Program-made: the position numbers and the translations under genes
Shown: positions 1 to 8,432 of the stretch, in pieces
Numbering within the stretch: the first letter of the stretch is position 1
Layout: each line of letters begins with the position of its first letter
Notes under the pieces: model-generated
The model's database searches: none
The model's input: only the letters and a program-made list of their open reading frames with translations
Told to the model about the DNA's origin: nothing
Assembly (NCBI GenBank): GCA_050998755.1
Contig: JBPCPW010000099.1
Span: 1-64,000 of the forward strand
Source: JAXDLW01 sp050998755
GTDB lineage: Bacteria; Chloroflexota; Dormibacteria; DASZGP01
Direction of reading: 5' to 3'
Length of the DNA: 64,000 nt

Positions 1-99
1 GCCCCCGCCGCACCGGTTGCCGGCCGGGTGGCGCGGCGCTTGAGCGAGCGAAGCGAGCGAGGGCAGTAGCTGCGGCACTCTCCAAGGCCGGAACCGCCG

Positions 100-1062
100 T
101 TAGTAGACCGGGTGGAGCCAGTCGAGGCGCTCTTCGACGCGCCCCTTGACGATGTCGAAATAGAGCTTCTGGAGGTCCCTGGTGACAGGGCCCGGCTGGC
201 CATCGCCGATCTGCCGGCGATCAACCTCGATCACCGGCGAGACCTGGGCGCCGGTGCCGCAGAGGAATAGCTCATCCGCGACATACAGCTCCGACCTGTC
301 CATCGAGCGCTCCACCACCGTCAGACCCAGGTCCTCGCGGGCCAGCGTCGAGATCACGTTGCGCGTGACGCCTTCAAGGATGTTGTCGCTGGCCGGCGGG
401 GTGATGACCACGCCGTCACGGACGATGAACAGGTTCTCGGCGCTGCCCTCGCTGACGTGGCCATCCTGGGTGAGAACAATGGCCTCGTCGAAACCGTTCT
501 CGTTGGCCTCGGTCTTGGCCAGGGCGGAGTTGATGTAGATGCCGGTCACCTTGGCGCGGGCGGGGGCGGCGTTGTCGTCTATGCGCCGCCAGGAGCTGAC
601 CATGCAGCGGATGCCGGCGTCGGTGTCGATGTAGTCACCGAACGGTGCGGTGTAGATCGCGAAGGAGTCCCGGAGCCCGTGCAGCCGGACCCCGATCTCC
701 TCGGCCGACTTGAACGCGAACGGCCGGATGTACACATCCTCGCGGTAGGCGTTGCGCCGCATGACCTCGAGGGTCGCCTCGACCATCTGCTCCACGGTGT
801 ACGGCAGGTCGATCTTGATGATCTTGGCCGAGTTCTTGATGCGCTTGAAATGCTGCTCCATCAGCAGGCAGAAGAGCTGCTCCTGGGTCTCATTCCAGTA
901 GGCGCGGATGCCCTCGAAGCACCCCGTCCCATAGTGCAGGGCATGGGTCATGAGTCCGAGGTGGACGTCCTTGTACTGCTTGAACTCACCGTCGAAATAG
1001 ACCCACGACTCAGCCTGGGCCGGGGCCTTGTAACCCGCCTTCTGCTCCGCCGTGATCGCCAT
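100..1062 (-). CDS. ilvE: Branched-chain amino-acid aminotransferase
   Basis: PLP-dependent fold-type IV transaminase that catalyses the last step of Leu, Ile and Val synthesis and the first step of their breakdown, with 2-oxoglutarate/glutamate as partner. The 320-residue product has full family length. Visible motifs are HYGTGCFEGIRAY near residue 43, the PLP lysine K171 in RAKVTGIYINSALAK, and EGSAENLF near 205. The ATG at 1062 has no Shine-Dalgarno site; TACGCT lies six bases upstream, as in other leaderless-looking genes here. It is divergent from the sensor kinase at 1166 and no partner gene is seen. A D-amino-acid transaminase is the main alternative, but the length and motifs favour IlvE. 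Confidence 0.93.
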   Translation of the reverse strand: MAITAEQKAGYKAPAQAESWVYFDGEFKQYKDVHLGLMTHALHYGTGCFEGIRAYWNETQEQLFCLLMEQHFKRIKNSAKIIKIDLPYTVEQMVEATLEVMRRNAYREDVYIRPFAFKSAEEIGVRLHGLRDSFAIYTAPFGDYIDTDAGIRCMVSSWRRIDDNAAPARAKVTGIYINSALAKTEANENGFDEAIVLTQDGHVSEGSAENLFIVRDGVVITPPASDNILEGVTRNVISTLAREDLGLTVVERSMDRSELYVADELFLCGTGAQVSPVIEVDRRQIGDGQPGPVTRDLQKLYFDIVKGRVEERLDWLHPVY

Positions 1063-1068
1063 CGCACT

Positions 1069-1074
1069 AGCGTA
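1069..1074 (-). promoter_or_regulatory. Putative -10 element of ilvE (TACGCT)
   Basis: On the minus strand TACGCT ends six bases before the ilvE ATG. Transcription would then start at or next to the start codon. No -35 hexamer is recognisable. The call rests on the repeated spacing seen across the window. Confidence 0.35.
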
Positions 1075-1135
1075 CCGCCGCGGCCGGACTCGCGGCAGGG
1101 CGGTGCAGTTTCGCCCTGGGTTGGGATTTCGTCTC

Positions 1136-1141
1136 TATAGT
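1136..1141 (+). promoter_or_regulatory. Putative -10 element of sensor kinase (TATAGT)
   Basis: TATAGT lies 24 bases before the chosen ATG of the kinase, giving a short leader of about 18 bases without a clear Shine-Dalgarno sequence. It lies in the divergent interval with ilvE. Confidence 0.4.
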
Positions 1142-1165
1142 CACCTTCAAGGCCCTCCCCTCGAA

Positions 1166-4081
1166 ATGAAAGAGCCAGCGCATCTGTCGCAGTACCTCCC
1201 AGATGCCGCGGTCGCAGTTGCCGCGGTTCTGGCGGTCGCCGCCGCCCTCATCCCAGCGCAGGCCGTGACGCGGATGGGCATCCTGGCCGCTGCCCTGGTT
1301 CTGATCGCCCTTGGCTGGCTTCGGACCATGCGCGAGCAGCGGCACATGCGCGAACGCTCCGACCATCAGCAGGCCCGGCTGGTCGAGGAGAAGCAGCAAC
1401 TTGAGCGCCTCCTCGATGCCGCGATCACCACCCAGCGTGGGGCGGGTATGGAACCCGATCTCCACCGCGTCCTCGCCGAGCTGGGCAGATCGATCCACGC
1501 CGACGTGGTCGCCTGCTACATGCTGGCTCGCGAGATTGGAATGTTGCGGCCCGAACCTGGGGCGTTCGGCGTCGGTCCGGGATCCCTGCACGACATCCGC
1601 CTGGTCGGCAGCACCGACGACGCCCTCAGCACGGTCCTGGCGACCGGCAATCCGCTGTTGCGTTCTGGCCCCGATGCGGCCTCGCCGAGGATCCTCCCCA
1701 AGGGTTACGGCAGGGGCCAGGTCCTGCTGGCACCGATGACCGTGGAGAAGGAGGCGGTCGGCGTCCTGGTCGTGGGGGTGCCGTCAGGGCAGTCGCTGTC
1801 GGACAAGGACATCGACCTGGCGATGGCGACCGCGTCGAGCAGCGGCGTGGCCCTGGAGAACGAACGCCTCCTGCGTAGCAGCCGGCAGCAGTTGCGCCAC
1901 TCCACGGTCATCAAGGAGGTGGCCCTGGCAGTCAACTCCACGCTGGAACTCGGCCACGTGCTGCACCTCTTCCTCGGCAAGGCCAGGGGGATCGTCGACT
2001 ACGATCGCGCGGCGGTCGTCCTGTTTGATGGCGAGGAATACCGCGTCGAGGCCCTGTTGAATTCCGAAGGCGAGATGGAGCGGCGCGGCTCGAACCAGCC
2101 GCGCGGCGTGCTGGCGGGCAGTGTCTACGAATCGATCAGGTCGGGCACGATGCACGTGCGTCGGGCGCTGGGGCCGGACGACACCTACGCCACCGAGGGT
2201 CCCAGGGAGCACCGCCTCGGCGTGGAATACAGCGAGGTGCTCGTGCCCCTCCGCTCCAAGGGCGAGGTGGTGGGCTGCGTGGTCTTCCGTACCCCCCAGG
2301 CCCAGGGCTTTCCCGAGGCGGTTCACCCGGCTCTCTATGAGCTGGCCAACCTGGGCGGCATGGCGATCGCCAACTCGATCACCCATTCGGACACCGCCAG
2401 CCAGGCCCGCCATCTCGACCTCCTGCTGGGCTCGCTGTCCGAGATATCCAGGATGCTCACCGCCACCACGGAGGGTCCGCAGGCCCTTGAGCGCCGGGCC
2501 GTGGAGACCGTGGCCGGCCTGTTCCACAGCCGCGTGGCGGTGCTGAGCCGCGTCGAGCACGGCTCGCACCATGTTGTGGCGGCCTTTGGCAGCCGCGAGG
2601 AGCTGACCCGCGCGGAAGAGATCGCCGTGGTCCCCGGGGCCGGCCTCCTGGGGCTTGTCGCCCTGCAGCAGGGCACGCTCCGCCAGGACCACATGCTGGA
2701 AGCCGGTCTGGTACCACCGCTGGACGACAGCGGTCGCGGGCTGAGCTGCGGCCTGGCCGCCCCGATGTTCATCGACGGCGAGTTCCAGGGCGCGCTGGCG
2801 GTGTATGGCCAACGGCCCTACGACGACAGTGAGACGGCGGTGCTGACGACGGTGGCCAACCAGGTGGCGGTGGCCCTGCGCAATGCCGAGCTCTTCCACC
2901 GCAGCCAGCGGTCACTCGCGGAACTGGCCAATCTCCATGAGGGGCTGCAGGCGATCGCCTCGAGCCTGGACATGGAGCAGGTTCTGAAGAACATCCTGAC
3001 CAAGGCCGCCGCGGTGTCGGGGGCCCAGATCGGCTCGATCATGGTTCTCGAGGAGGGCCGCCTGCACCTGCGCGCGACGGTGGGGACCGACAGCCCCACA
3101 GCCCAGAACCTGAGCTTCGGTCTCGGCGAGGGCATCGCCGGCAAAGTTGTCGCCACCGGCCAGCCGATCCTCGCCAACGACGTCGCCAACCACCCGGATT
3201 TCCGCCGGCCGGACGAGGCCAAGGTTCTGCCCAAGGCGCTGCTGTGCGTGCCGATGCGACTGGGGGACGAGGTCATCGGCGTGATCAACCTTTCGAATTA
3301 CCTCCGCATCAATGTGTTTGACGAAGATGCCGTGCGGGTCGTTGCCTCGCTGGCCAGCCAGACTTCGGTGGCGGTGGAGAACGCGCGCCTGTATCAGCAT
3401 CTGAGATCGGAGCGGGACCGTTTGATCAGCCTCGAAGAGGTCCTTCGCCAGGACCTCGCCCGGGATCTGCATGACGGACCGGTGCAGCGTCTGGCCGGCA
3501 TGGCAATGAACATCGAGGTGATCAAGTCGCTGCTGGTACGCGACCCGGAACGCGCGCGTCACGAGTTGGAGGAGCTTGACGGCCTGGTGCGGCTGACGAT
3601 CAAGGAGGCCCGCACCATGCTCTTTGAGTTGCGTCCCCTGGTCCTCGAGACCCAGGGCCTTCCCGCCGCCCTGGAGTCGTACGCCGAGCAATTCGAGGCC
3701 ACCAACTCGATCCACGTCGAACTGGACCTCGAGGAGGGCATGGATCGGATGCCACCGGCTGTGGAGCAGACGATCTTCTCCGTGGTGCAGGAGGCGATGG
3801 GCAACGCGCGCAAACATGCTCGTGCCGCCGAGCTCACGGTGAGCCTGAGGATGGAGGGCGACCGGGTGGTGGCCAGCGTGCGCGACGACGGTAAGGGTTT
3901 CGACGTCCAGAGGACGCAGGAAACCTACGCCCAGCGCGAGTCCCAGTCCCTGGGCCTGGTCAACATGGTTGAACGCGCCGAGCGGATCGGCGGCAAGTTG
4001 CAGCTGGACTCCGCCGAAGGACGAGGGACCACGGTCTCCATCTCGGTACCGCGACGGCACCTGGAGGTGCGCACCGCCTAA
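1166..4081 (+). CDS. Membrane-anchored multi-GAF sensor histidine kinase (HisKA_3 type)
   Basis: A 971-residue sensor kinase. The ATG at 1166 was chosen because it leads straight into two hydrophobic segments (about residues 14-33 and 37-52); upstream codons look like divergent promoter DNA. A short coiled linker follows, then about four GAF-like modules covering residues 90-740. The NarL/LiaS-type dimerisation domain carries the phospho-acceptor H769 in LHDGPVQRL. The C-terminal HATPase has an N-box near EAMGNARKHA, DDGKGFD, and a glycine-rich lid SLGLVNMVERA. Kinases of this type phosphorylate LuxR/NarL-type regulators, but none is adjacent, so this is an orphan. The ligand is unknown; multiple GAF domains suggest redox, gas or small-molecule sensing. 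Confidence 0.88.
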   Translation: MKEPAHLSQYLPDAAVAVAAVLAVAAALIPAQAVTRMGILAAALVLIALGWLRTMREQRHMRERSDHQQARLVEEKQQLERLLDAAITTQRGAGMEPDLHRVLAELGRSIHADVVACYMLAREIGMLRPEPGAFGVGPGSLHDIRLVGSTDDALSTVLATGNPLLRSGPDAASPRILPKGYGRGQVLLAPMTVEKEAVGVLVVGVPSGQSLSDKDIDLAMATASSSGVALENERLLRSSRQQLRHSTVIKEVALAVNSTLELGHVLHLFLGKARGIVDYDRAAVVLFDGEEYRVEALLNSEGEMERRGSNQPRGVLAGSVYESIRSGTMHVRRALGPDDTYATEGPREHRLGVEYSEVLVPLRSKGEVVGCVVFRTPQAQGFPEAVHPALYELANLGGMAIANSITHSDTASQARHLDLLLGSLSEISRMLTATTEGPQALERRAVETVAGLFHSRVAVLSRVEHGSHHVVAAFGSREELTRAEEIAVVPGAGLLGLVALQQGTLRQDHMLEAGLVPPLDDSGRGLSCGLAAPMFIDGEFQGALAVYGQRPYDDSETAVLTTVANQVAVALRNAELFHRSQRSLAELANLHEGLQAIASSLDMEQVLKNILTKAAAVSGAQIGSIMVLEEGRLHLRATVGTDSPTAQNLSFGLGEGIAGKVVATGQPILANDVANHPDFRRPDEAKVLPKALLCVPMRLGDEVIGVINLSNYLRINVFDEDAVRVVASLASQTSVAVENARLYQHLRSERDRLISLEEVLRQDLARDLHDGPVQRLAGMAMNIEVIKSLLVRDPERARHELEELDGLVRLTIKEARTMLFELRPLVLETQGLPAALESYAEQFEATNSIHVELDLEEGMDRMPPAVEQTIFSVVQEAMGNARKHARAAELTVSLRMEGDRVVASVRDDGKGFDVQRTQETYAQRESQSLGLVNMVERAERIGGKLQLDSAEGRGTTVSISVPRRHLEVRTA

Positions 4082-4110
4082 GCCGGACTGCGGCGCGCGG
4101 GTGAAGCGCC

Positions 4111-4512
4111 CTATGCGGCGGGTTGAGGCTGGGCGCAATAGGCGCACCGATTGGCCGCGACGGGGATCGAGCTGAGGCACTCGGTGCACTCGCGGGTCTG
4201 CGGTGCCTCCTCCACGCTGGGCTTGGGCATCAGACGCTGCATCGGCTTGATCACCAGGAAGAAGATCACCGCCGCGACCAGCACAAAGCTGAAGACGGCG
4301 TTTATGAAGTCTCCGATCAGGAACCTGCTGTTATTCACCGAGAAGGAGATGGCGCTGAAATCGGGCTTGCCGACGATGGCGGCAATCAGGGGGGTCACCA
4401 GGTCGGCCACGAACTTGCTGACAACCACGCCGAACGCTGCCCCGATGACCACCGCGACGGCCAGGTCGACGACGTTGCCGCGGAGCAGGAAAGCCTTGAA
4501 TTCCTTGACCAT
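4111..4512 (-). CDS. mscL: Large-conductance mechanosensitive channel with C-terminal zinc ribbon
   Basis: Turgor-release channel of the inner membrane. The 133-residue product starts MVKEFKAFLLRGNVVDLAVA, the typical MscL N-terminal amphipathic helix and first membrane span, followed by a periplasmic loop and a second span (SFVLVAAVIFFLVI). The ATG at 4512 is preceded by a GGGAGGA site; longer upstream reading is not MscL-like. After the usual bundle helix the protein ends in two CxxC pairs (CTEC and CAYC), a predicted small zinc ribbon that is absent from the Escherichia coli prototype. A GC-rich hairpin lies just upstream in the leader. Function is secure; the role of the zinc ribbon is unknown. 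Confidence 0.93.
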   Translation of the reverse strand: MVKEFKAFLLRGNVVDLAVAVVIGAAFGVVVSKFVADLVTPLIAAIVGKPDFSAISFSVNNSRFLIGDFINAVFSFVLVAAVIFFLVIKPMQRLMPKPSVEEAPQTRECTECLSSIPVAANRCAYCAQPQPAA

Positions 4513-4531
4513 GTGGATCCTCCCAGTCAGG

Positions 4532-4559
4532 CCCGCGCCGAGGCGCGGGAATCGTTTTT
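4532..4559. terminator. GC hairpin followed by T-run between mscL and yvcK
   Basis: CCCGCGC and GCGCGGG flank a CGAG loop (arms within 4532-4549), followed on the plus strand by AATCGTTTTT. Read on the plus strand this looks like an intrinsic terminator that would stop antisense read-through before yvcK. Read on the minus strand it is a hairpin in the mscL leader, ending a few bases before the Shine-Dalgarno site. Confidence 0.5.
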
Positions 4560-4656
4560 GGCATGGTAGCGGAGGGGCGGCCGACGCGGGCGCTTGAACT
4601 CGGAACCGCCCCTCGCCAGGCTCCCTTCGGAGCAGGGTCGGGCAGGGGTCCGCTGA

Positions 4657-4662
4657 TAAACT
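4657..4662 (+). promoter_or_regulatory. Putative -10 element of yvcK (TAAACT)
   Basis: TAAACT ends seven bases before the yvcK ATG, with no Shine-Dalgarno site between. The same hexamer at nearly the same distance precedes the genes starting at 11622, 41467 and 46088. Confidence 0.5.
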
Positions 4663-4669
4663 GCGGGCG

Positions 4670-5953
4670 ATGAGCATGCGCCGACCGGGTGGCCTCGGAT
4701 GGCTCCAGCCGGGGCTCCACATCAAGCGCTGGCTCGGGATGGCCGGGATCAGTGTTTTCGCCCTCAGCCTGGGGGCAAGCTACGCACTCCGAGGCTTCTA
4801 TGAGCGAGGACTCCGGCTCCCGGAGGTCTTCCGCATCATCACCCTCAACTTCCTGCCCAAACCGGTCCAGGCAGGGGTCTTCGCGGCCATCGGCGTGGCC
4901 GCCCTGCTGTACTCGCTGCGGCAGCTGAGCCGGGCCATGCTGGTTCCCTTCCTGAAGGGCGACGAGCACCTCGCAGACGTCTATTACAAGCACCGAACGA
5001 TCACCAAGGGGCCGCGGATCGTGTCCCTCGGCGGCGGGACGGGCCTCTCGGCGCTGCTCCGCGGGATCAAGGAGTACACCGGCAACCTCACCGCCATCGT
5101 CACCGTGGCCGACGACGGGGGTTCGTCCGGCAAGCTACGTGAGCAGTACCGCATCCTGCCCCCGGGTGACTTCCGGCAATGCCTCACCGCCCTGGCCGAT
5201 GCCGAACCCCTGATGACCGAGCTGTTCCAGCACCGGTTCACCGAAGGGTCACTTGACGGCCACGCCTTCGGCAACCTGTTCATCATGGCCATGGCCGAGA
5301 TCACCGGCGACTTCGAGCATGCTCTCCGGGAGTCCGGCAAGGTCCTCGCGGTCCGCGGAACCATCCTCCCCTCCACGATCGAAGACGTGACGCTGGTGGC
5401 CGAGTTGGTCGACGGCCAGGAGGCGGTCGGCGAGTCGCGCATCCCCCTGTCGATGATGCCGATCCACCGCGTGTATCTCGAGCCGCGGCACGCGCTGATC
5501 AACCCCGAGGCGGAGCAGGCGTTGCTCGACGCCGAGTTGATCACCGTCGGTCCCGGCAGCCTGTTCACCAGCATTCTTCCCAACCTCCTGGTGGAGGGGA
5601 TGGTCAGCACCCTGAAGAAGGCCAGGGCGCCGAAGGTCTACATCTGCAATGTCGCAACGCAGCGTGGCGAAACCGATGGGTTCACCGTCGCCGACCACCT
5701 GGAGGCCCTCGAGCAGCACGTGGGCGGCGACGTCTTCGACTACGTGCTGGTCAACTCCAACCTGAACTTCGCCCTGCCGCCGTCGGCGCTCGCCGCCGGT
5801 GCCAAGGTGGTCACTTTCGACCGCCAGAAGGTTCTCAAGCACGGTGTCCGAGTGGTGATGGCAGACGTCGTGAACGATGCCCTGAGCACGCATCACAGCC
5901 CGCAGAAGCTGGCCCGCGCGGTCATGAAACAGGTCCTCAAGAAGGGCAGCTGA
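4670..5953 (+). CDS. yvcK: Gluconeogenesis factor YvcK / CofD-like protein with N-terminal membrane segments
   Basis: Member of the YvcK/YbhK branch of the CofD superfamily. Known members bind UDP-sugars and are needed for growth on gluconeogenic carbon and for cell-wall homeostasis. The 427-residue product has two hydrophobic N-terminal segments (about residues 22-40 and 67-82), then the nucleotide-binding core with GGGTG at residues 121-125, VTVADDGGSSG, and GPGSLFTSILPNLL. The membrane anchor is absent from Bacillus YvcK but occurs in some high-GC lineages. The usual partners rapZ and whiA are not adjacent, so function rests on family membership. The start was chosen at an ATG placed for leaderless expression; a second in-frame ATG lies two codons on. 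A true CofD (F420 synthesis) is less likely given the motifs. Confidence 0.87.
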   Translation: MSMRRPGGLGWLQPGLHIKRWLGMAGISVFALSLGASYALRGFYERGLRLPEVFRIITLNFLPKPVQAGVFAAIGVAALLYSLRQLSRAMLVPFLKGDEHLADVYYKHRTITKGPRIVSLGGGTGLSALLRGIKEYTGNLTAIVTVADDGGSSGKLREQYRILPPGDFRQCLTALADAEPLMTELFQHRFTEGSLDGHAFGNLFIMAMAEITGDFEHALRESGKVLAVRGTILPSTIEDVTLVAELVDGQEAVGESRIPLSMMPIHRVYLEPRHALINPEAEQALLDAELITVGPGSLFTSILPNLLVEGMVSTLKKARAPKVYICNVATQRGETDGFTVADHLEALEQHVGGDVFDYVLVNSNLNFALPPSALAAGAKVVTFDRQKVLKHGVRVVMADVVNDALSTHHSPQKLARAVMKQVLKKGS

Positions 5954-6013
5954 CGCCGGCGCCCAGCGTGGCGGCACGGCACCCGCGCAACCTACCGCGG
6001 CCGGTCCCCAGTT

Positions 6014-6019
6014 TAGAAT
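6014..6019 (+). promoter_or_regulatory. Putative -10 element of acyl-CoA dehydrogenase operon (TAGAAT)
   Basis: TAGAAT lies upstream of a leader of roughly 27 bases that contains AGGAGG at 6037-6042, well placed for the TTG start at 6053. This is a leadered promoter, unlike most others in the window. Confidence 0.45.
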
Positions 6020-6052
6020 TCCGCAGCCAAAAGACCAGGAGGAAACCCCGCT

Positions 6053-7213
6053 TTGATCGCTGAACAGCTGACCACCGAGCAGAGGGAGATCGTGGGCATG
6101 GTCCGGACCTTCGTGGAGAAGGAGATCATGCCGGTCCAGCACGACCTCGAGCAGGCAGACGAGTACCCCGAAGACATCGTCAAGCAGATGAAGCAACTCG
6201 GGCTGTTCGGGCTGGCGATCCCCGAGGCCTTCGGCGGCGGGGGAGTCGACTTCAGGACCTACGCGCTCTGCATCGAGGAGATCTGTCGCGGCTGGATGTC
6301 GATCGCCGGGGTGATCAACACCCATTTCATCTCGGCCTACATGATCGACCAGTACGGTACCGATGAGCAGAAGCAGCGCTACCTGCCGAAGATGGCCACC
6401 GGCGAATACCACTTCGCGTACTCGATGTCCGAGCCCGGGGCGGGCTCCGACGTCCAGGCCATCCGTACCCGGGCCACAAAGGACGGCGAAACGTACGTCA
6501 TCAGCGGCGAGAAGATGTGGGTCACCAACGGCCAGCGCTCGACCCACGTGGCGGTGCTGGTCAAGACCGACCCCGAGGCCAGCCCGGCGCATCGCGGCAT
6601 GAGCTGCTTCCTGGCGGCCAAGGGGGATGGGCTGGTGGTGAGCAAGAAGATCCCCAAGTTGGGCTACAAGGGTGTCGAGACCACCGCCCTGTCATTCGAT
6701 GAATACCGCGTCCCCGCCTCAGACCTCCTGGGGGGTGTGGAGGGACAGGGTTTCAAGCACATGATGTCGGGCATCGAGGTGGGCCGCATCAACGTCGCGG
6801 CCCGAGGGGTTGGCGTGGCCCGGCGGGCCTTCGAGGAGGCCATCAAGTACTCCCAGGAGCGGCAGTCGATGGGCAAGCCGATTGCCCAGCACCAGGCCAT
6901 CCAGTTCCACCTCGCCAACATGTACACCAAGATCGAGGCCGCCCACCTTCTGACCATGGCGGCGGCGGAGAAAAAAGACCGTGGCGAACGGGTCGATCTG
7001 GAGGCCGGGATGGCCAAGCTCTTCGCCAGCGAGACCTGCTTCGAGGTCGCCACCGACGCGCTGAGGGTCTTTGGCGGGTACGGATACTCCAAGGAGTATC
7101 CGGTCGAGCAGCTCTACCGCGACGCTCCGCTGCTGATGATCGGCGAGGGCACCAGCGAGATCCAGCGGATCATCATCGCCCGGCGCCTGCTCGAGCTGTA
7201 CAAGAACCATTAG
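6053..7213 (+). CDS. Acyl-CoA dehydrogenase, candidate methylsuccinyl-CoA dehydrogenase
   Basis: FAD enzyme that oxidises an acyl-CoA to the enoyl-CoA. The 386-residue product is standard length, with YSMSEPGAGSD near residue 124, WVTNGQRS, and the catalytic-base region IGEGTSEIQR (glutamate about residue 365). It starts at TTG with a strong AGGAGG ten bases upstream. It is followed after ten bases by a MaoC hydratase whose sequence closely resembles the one found in actinobacterial ethylmalonyl-CoA clusters. That context suggests the substrate is methylsuccinyl-CoA, although the enzyme lacks the long N-terminal extension of the alphaproteobacterial enzyme. A general short-chain acyl-CoA dehydrogenase remains possible. 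Confidence 0.85.
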   Translation: MIAEQLTTEQREIVGMVRTFVEKEIMPVQHDLEQADEYPEDIVKQMKQLGLFGLAIPEAFGGGGVDFRTYALCIEEICRGWMSIAGVINTHFISAYMIDQYGTDEQKQRYLPKMATGEYHFAYSMSEPGAGSDVQAIRTRATKDGETYVISGEKMWVTNGQRSTHVAVLVKTDPEASPAHRGMSCFLAAKGDGLVVSKKIPKLGYKGVETTALSFDEYRVPASDLLGGVEGQGFKHMMSGIEVGRINVAARGVGVARRAFEEAIKYSQERQSMGKPIAQHQAIQFHLANMYTKIEAAHLLTMAAAEKKDRGERVDLEAGMAKLFASETCFEVATDALRVFGGYGYSKEYPVEQLYRDAPLLMIGEGTSEIQRIIIARRLLELYKNH

Positions 7214-7223
7214 GAGGCGGCCT

Positions 7224-7763
7224 GTGACCCAGTTCGGACGTTACTTTGAGGAATTCGAGGTCGGCGCGACCTACAGGCATTGGCCCGGGAAAACCGTCAC
7301 CGAGGCGGACGACATGCTGTTCTGCGCGCTGACCATGAACCAGCACCCCCTCCACTCGGACCTGAACTATGCGGAATCCCGCACCCAGTTCGGCAAGAAC
7401 GTCGCCGTCGGCAACTATGTGTACTCACTGGTCCTCGGCATGAGCGTGCCGGATATCTCGGGCAAGGCCATCGCCAACCTCGAGATCGAGTCGCTGCGGC
7501 ACGAGAACCCCACCTTCCACGGCGACACCATCTACGCCGAGTCGACCGTGCTGGACAAAAAGGAGTCCAGCTCCAAGCCCGACCGCGGCATCGTCTACGT
7601 CGAAACCCGGGGCCACAACCAGCGCGGCGAGAGAGTCTGCATCTACCGCCGCAGGGTGATGGTGCCCAAGATGGCACACTACCCCGACCTCCAGCCCGCG
7701 GACCTCACCCCGGCCCAGTCTCGCGAGCAGGGCCTCCTGCCGGAGGCGCCGGCCGCGACCTGA
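7224..7763 (+). CDS. MaoC-family hydratase, candidate mesaconyl-CoA hydratase
   Basis: Single hot-dog-fold (R)-specific enoyl-CoA hydratase of 179 residues. In context it probably hydrates mesaconyl-CoA to beta-methylmalyl-CoA. Sequence features such as FEVGATYRHWPGKTVTEAD, MNQHPLHSD and GNYVYSLVLGMSVPDISGK are typical of the MaoC protein that accompanies ccr and CitE genes in actinobacteria. Proteobacterial mesaconyl-CoA hydratase has two such domains, while this protein has one. It starts at GTG; its AGGAGG site overlaps the stop of the preceding dehydrogenase, so the two are co-transcribed and probably act in sequence. Confidence 0.85.
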   Translation: MTQFGRYFEEFEVGATYRHWPGKTVTEADDMLFCALTMNQHPLHSDLNYAESRTQFGKNVAVGNYVYSLVLGMSVPDISGKAIANLEIESLRHENPTFHGDTIYAESTVLDKKESSSKPDRGIVYVETRGHNQRGERVCIYRRRVMVPKMAHYPDLQPADLTPAQSREQGLLPEAPAAT

Positions 7764-7882
7764 TCCGACGGGTCGAGATCCAGCCCGCTATTGCACGCGA
7801 GTTGGCGACGTGATCCAATAGGGCCGAACCAACGGCCGCAGCTCTTTCACTGGGCGGCCCCACGACAAGGAGAGGAGATACT

Positions 7883-8377
7883 GTGGCCGACCTCAGCATG
7901 GAAACCCTGTACCACCCGCCGTTCGAGAACGATCCACCGGTCAAACTCAACATCCCCGCGAAGACCCTGGGCCTCGTCCTGGCCATTCTGTACGCGATAT
8001 TTGCGCTGTTCAGCCTCTTCGGCATCCTGGGTGCAGTGGGCATCGCAGCCCTCGGCACGGCCCTGGGCGTGCACCAGATCCTCATCCTGGTCGTGGTGGG
8101 CGCGATAATCGCCGCGATCGCTGATGTCCTGGTGGCCTTGGGCGGCTACAAGATGTACCAGTTGAACATCGACGGCAAGCGCATGGTGATCATGGGTCTG
8201 GCTCTCTCTGTGCTGGCATCGATCGTCGGTGCGATCGGAGCAGAGAACCCCGCCGGGATCATCGCCTCGATCATCATCAACGGCATCATCTACTACCTCG
8301 TGATCATCAGCCGGTTCCCCAACGATGCTCCGCTGGTCGCTAGTGGTGGAGCGGGCGCGCCACCGCCCTCGGTCTGA
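7883..8377 (+). CDS. Unknown small integral membrane protein
   Basis: A 164-residue protein with about four hydrophobic segments (near residues 29-50, 58-84, 98-118 and 124-142), a polar N-terminus and a Gly/Ala/Pro-rich tail. I do not recognise the family. The GTG start at 7883 follows a good AAGGAGAGGAG site. It stands alone between the MaoC gene and the repair gene and ends just before an 11-bp hairpin. The 119-base gap before it shows nothing I can identify. Confidence 0.72.
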   Translation: MADLSMETLYHPPFENDPPVKLNIPAKTLGLVLAILYAIFALFSLFGILGAVGIAALGTALGVHQILILVVVGAIIAAIADVLVALGGYKMYQLNIDGKRMVIMGLALSVLASIVGAIGAENPAGIIASIIINGIIYYLVIISRFPNDAPLVASGGAGAPPPSV

Positions 8378-8393
8378 CCCAGCTGGAAGTCAG

Positions 8394-8419
8394 GAGGGCG
8401 GACCGCAGGGTCCGCCCTC
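8394..8419 (+). terminator. Perfect 11-bp hairpin after membrane protein gene
   Basis: GAGGGCGGACC and its exact complement flank a GCAG tetraloop, starting 17 bases after the stop codon at 8377. No long T-run follows (TACCGTTT), so termination may be weak or Rho-assisted. It lies just before the next gene start at 8433. Confidence 0.6.
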
Positions 8420-8432
8420 TACCGTTTAAGCG

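Noticed and set aside
1052..1165. Upstream start of the sensor kinase at 1052
   Set aside because: It would overlap the ilvE start and translate Arg-rich promoter DNA; ATG 1166 leads directly into the membrane spans.
4670..5953. CofD, 2-phospho-L-lactate transferase for F420 synthesis
   Set aside because: F420 use in this genome made it worth considering, but the motifs and membrane anchor match YvcK rather than CofD.
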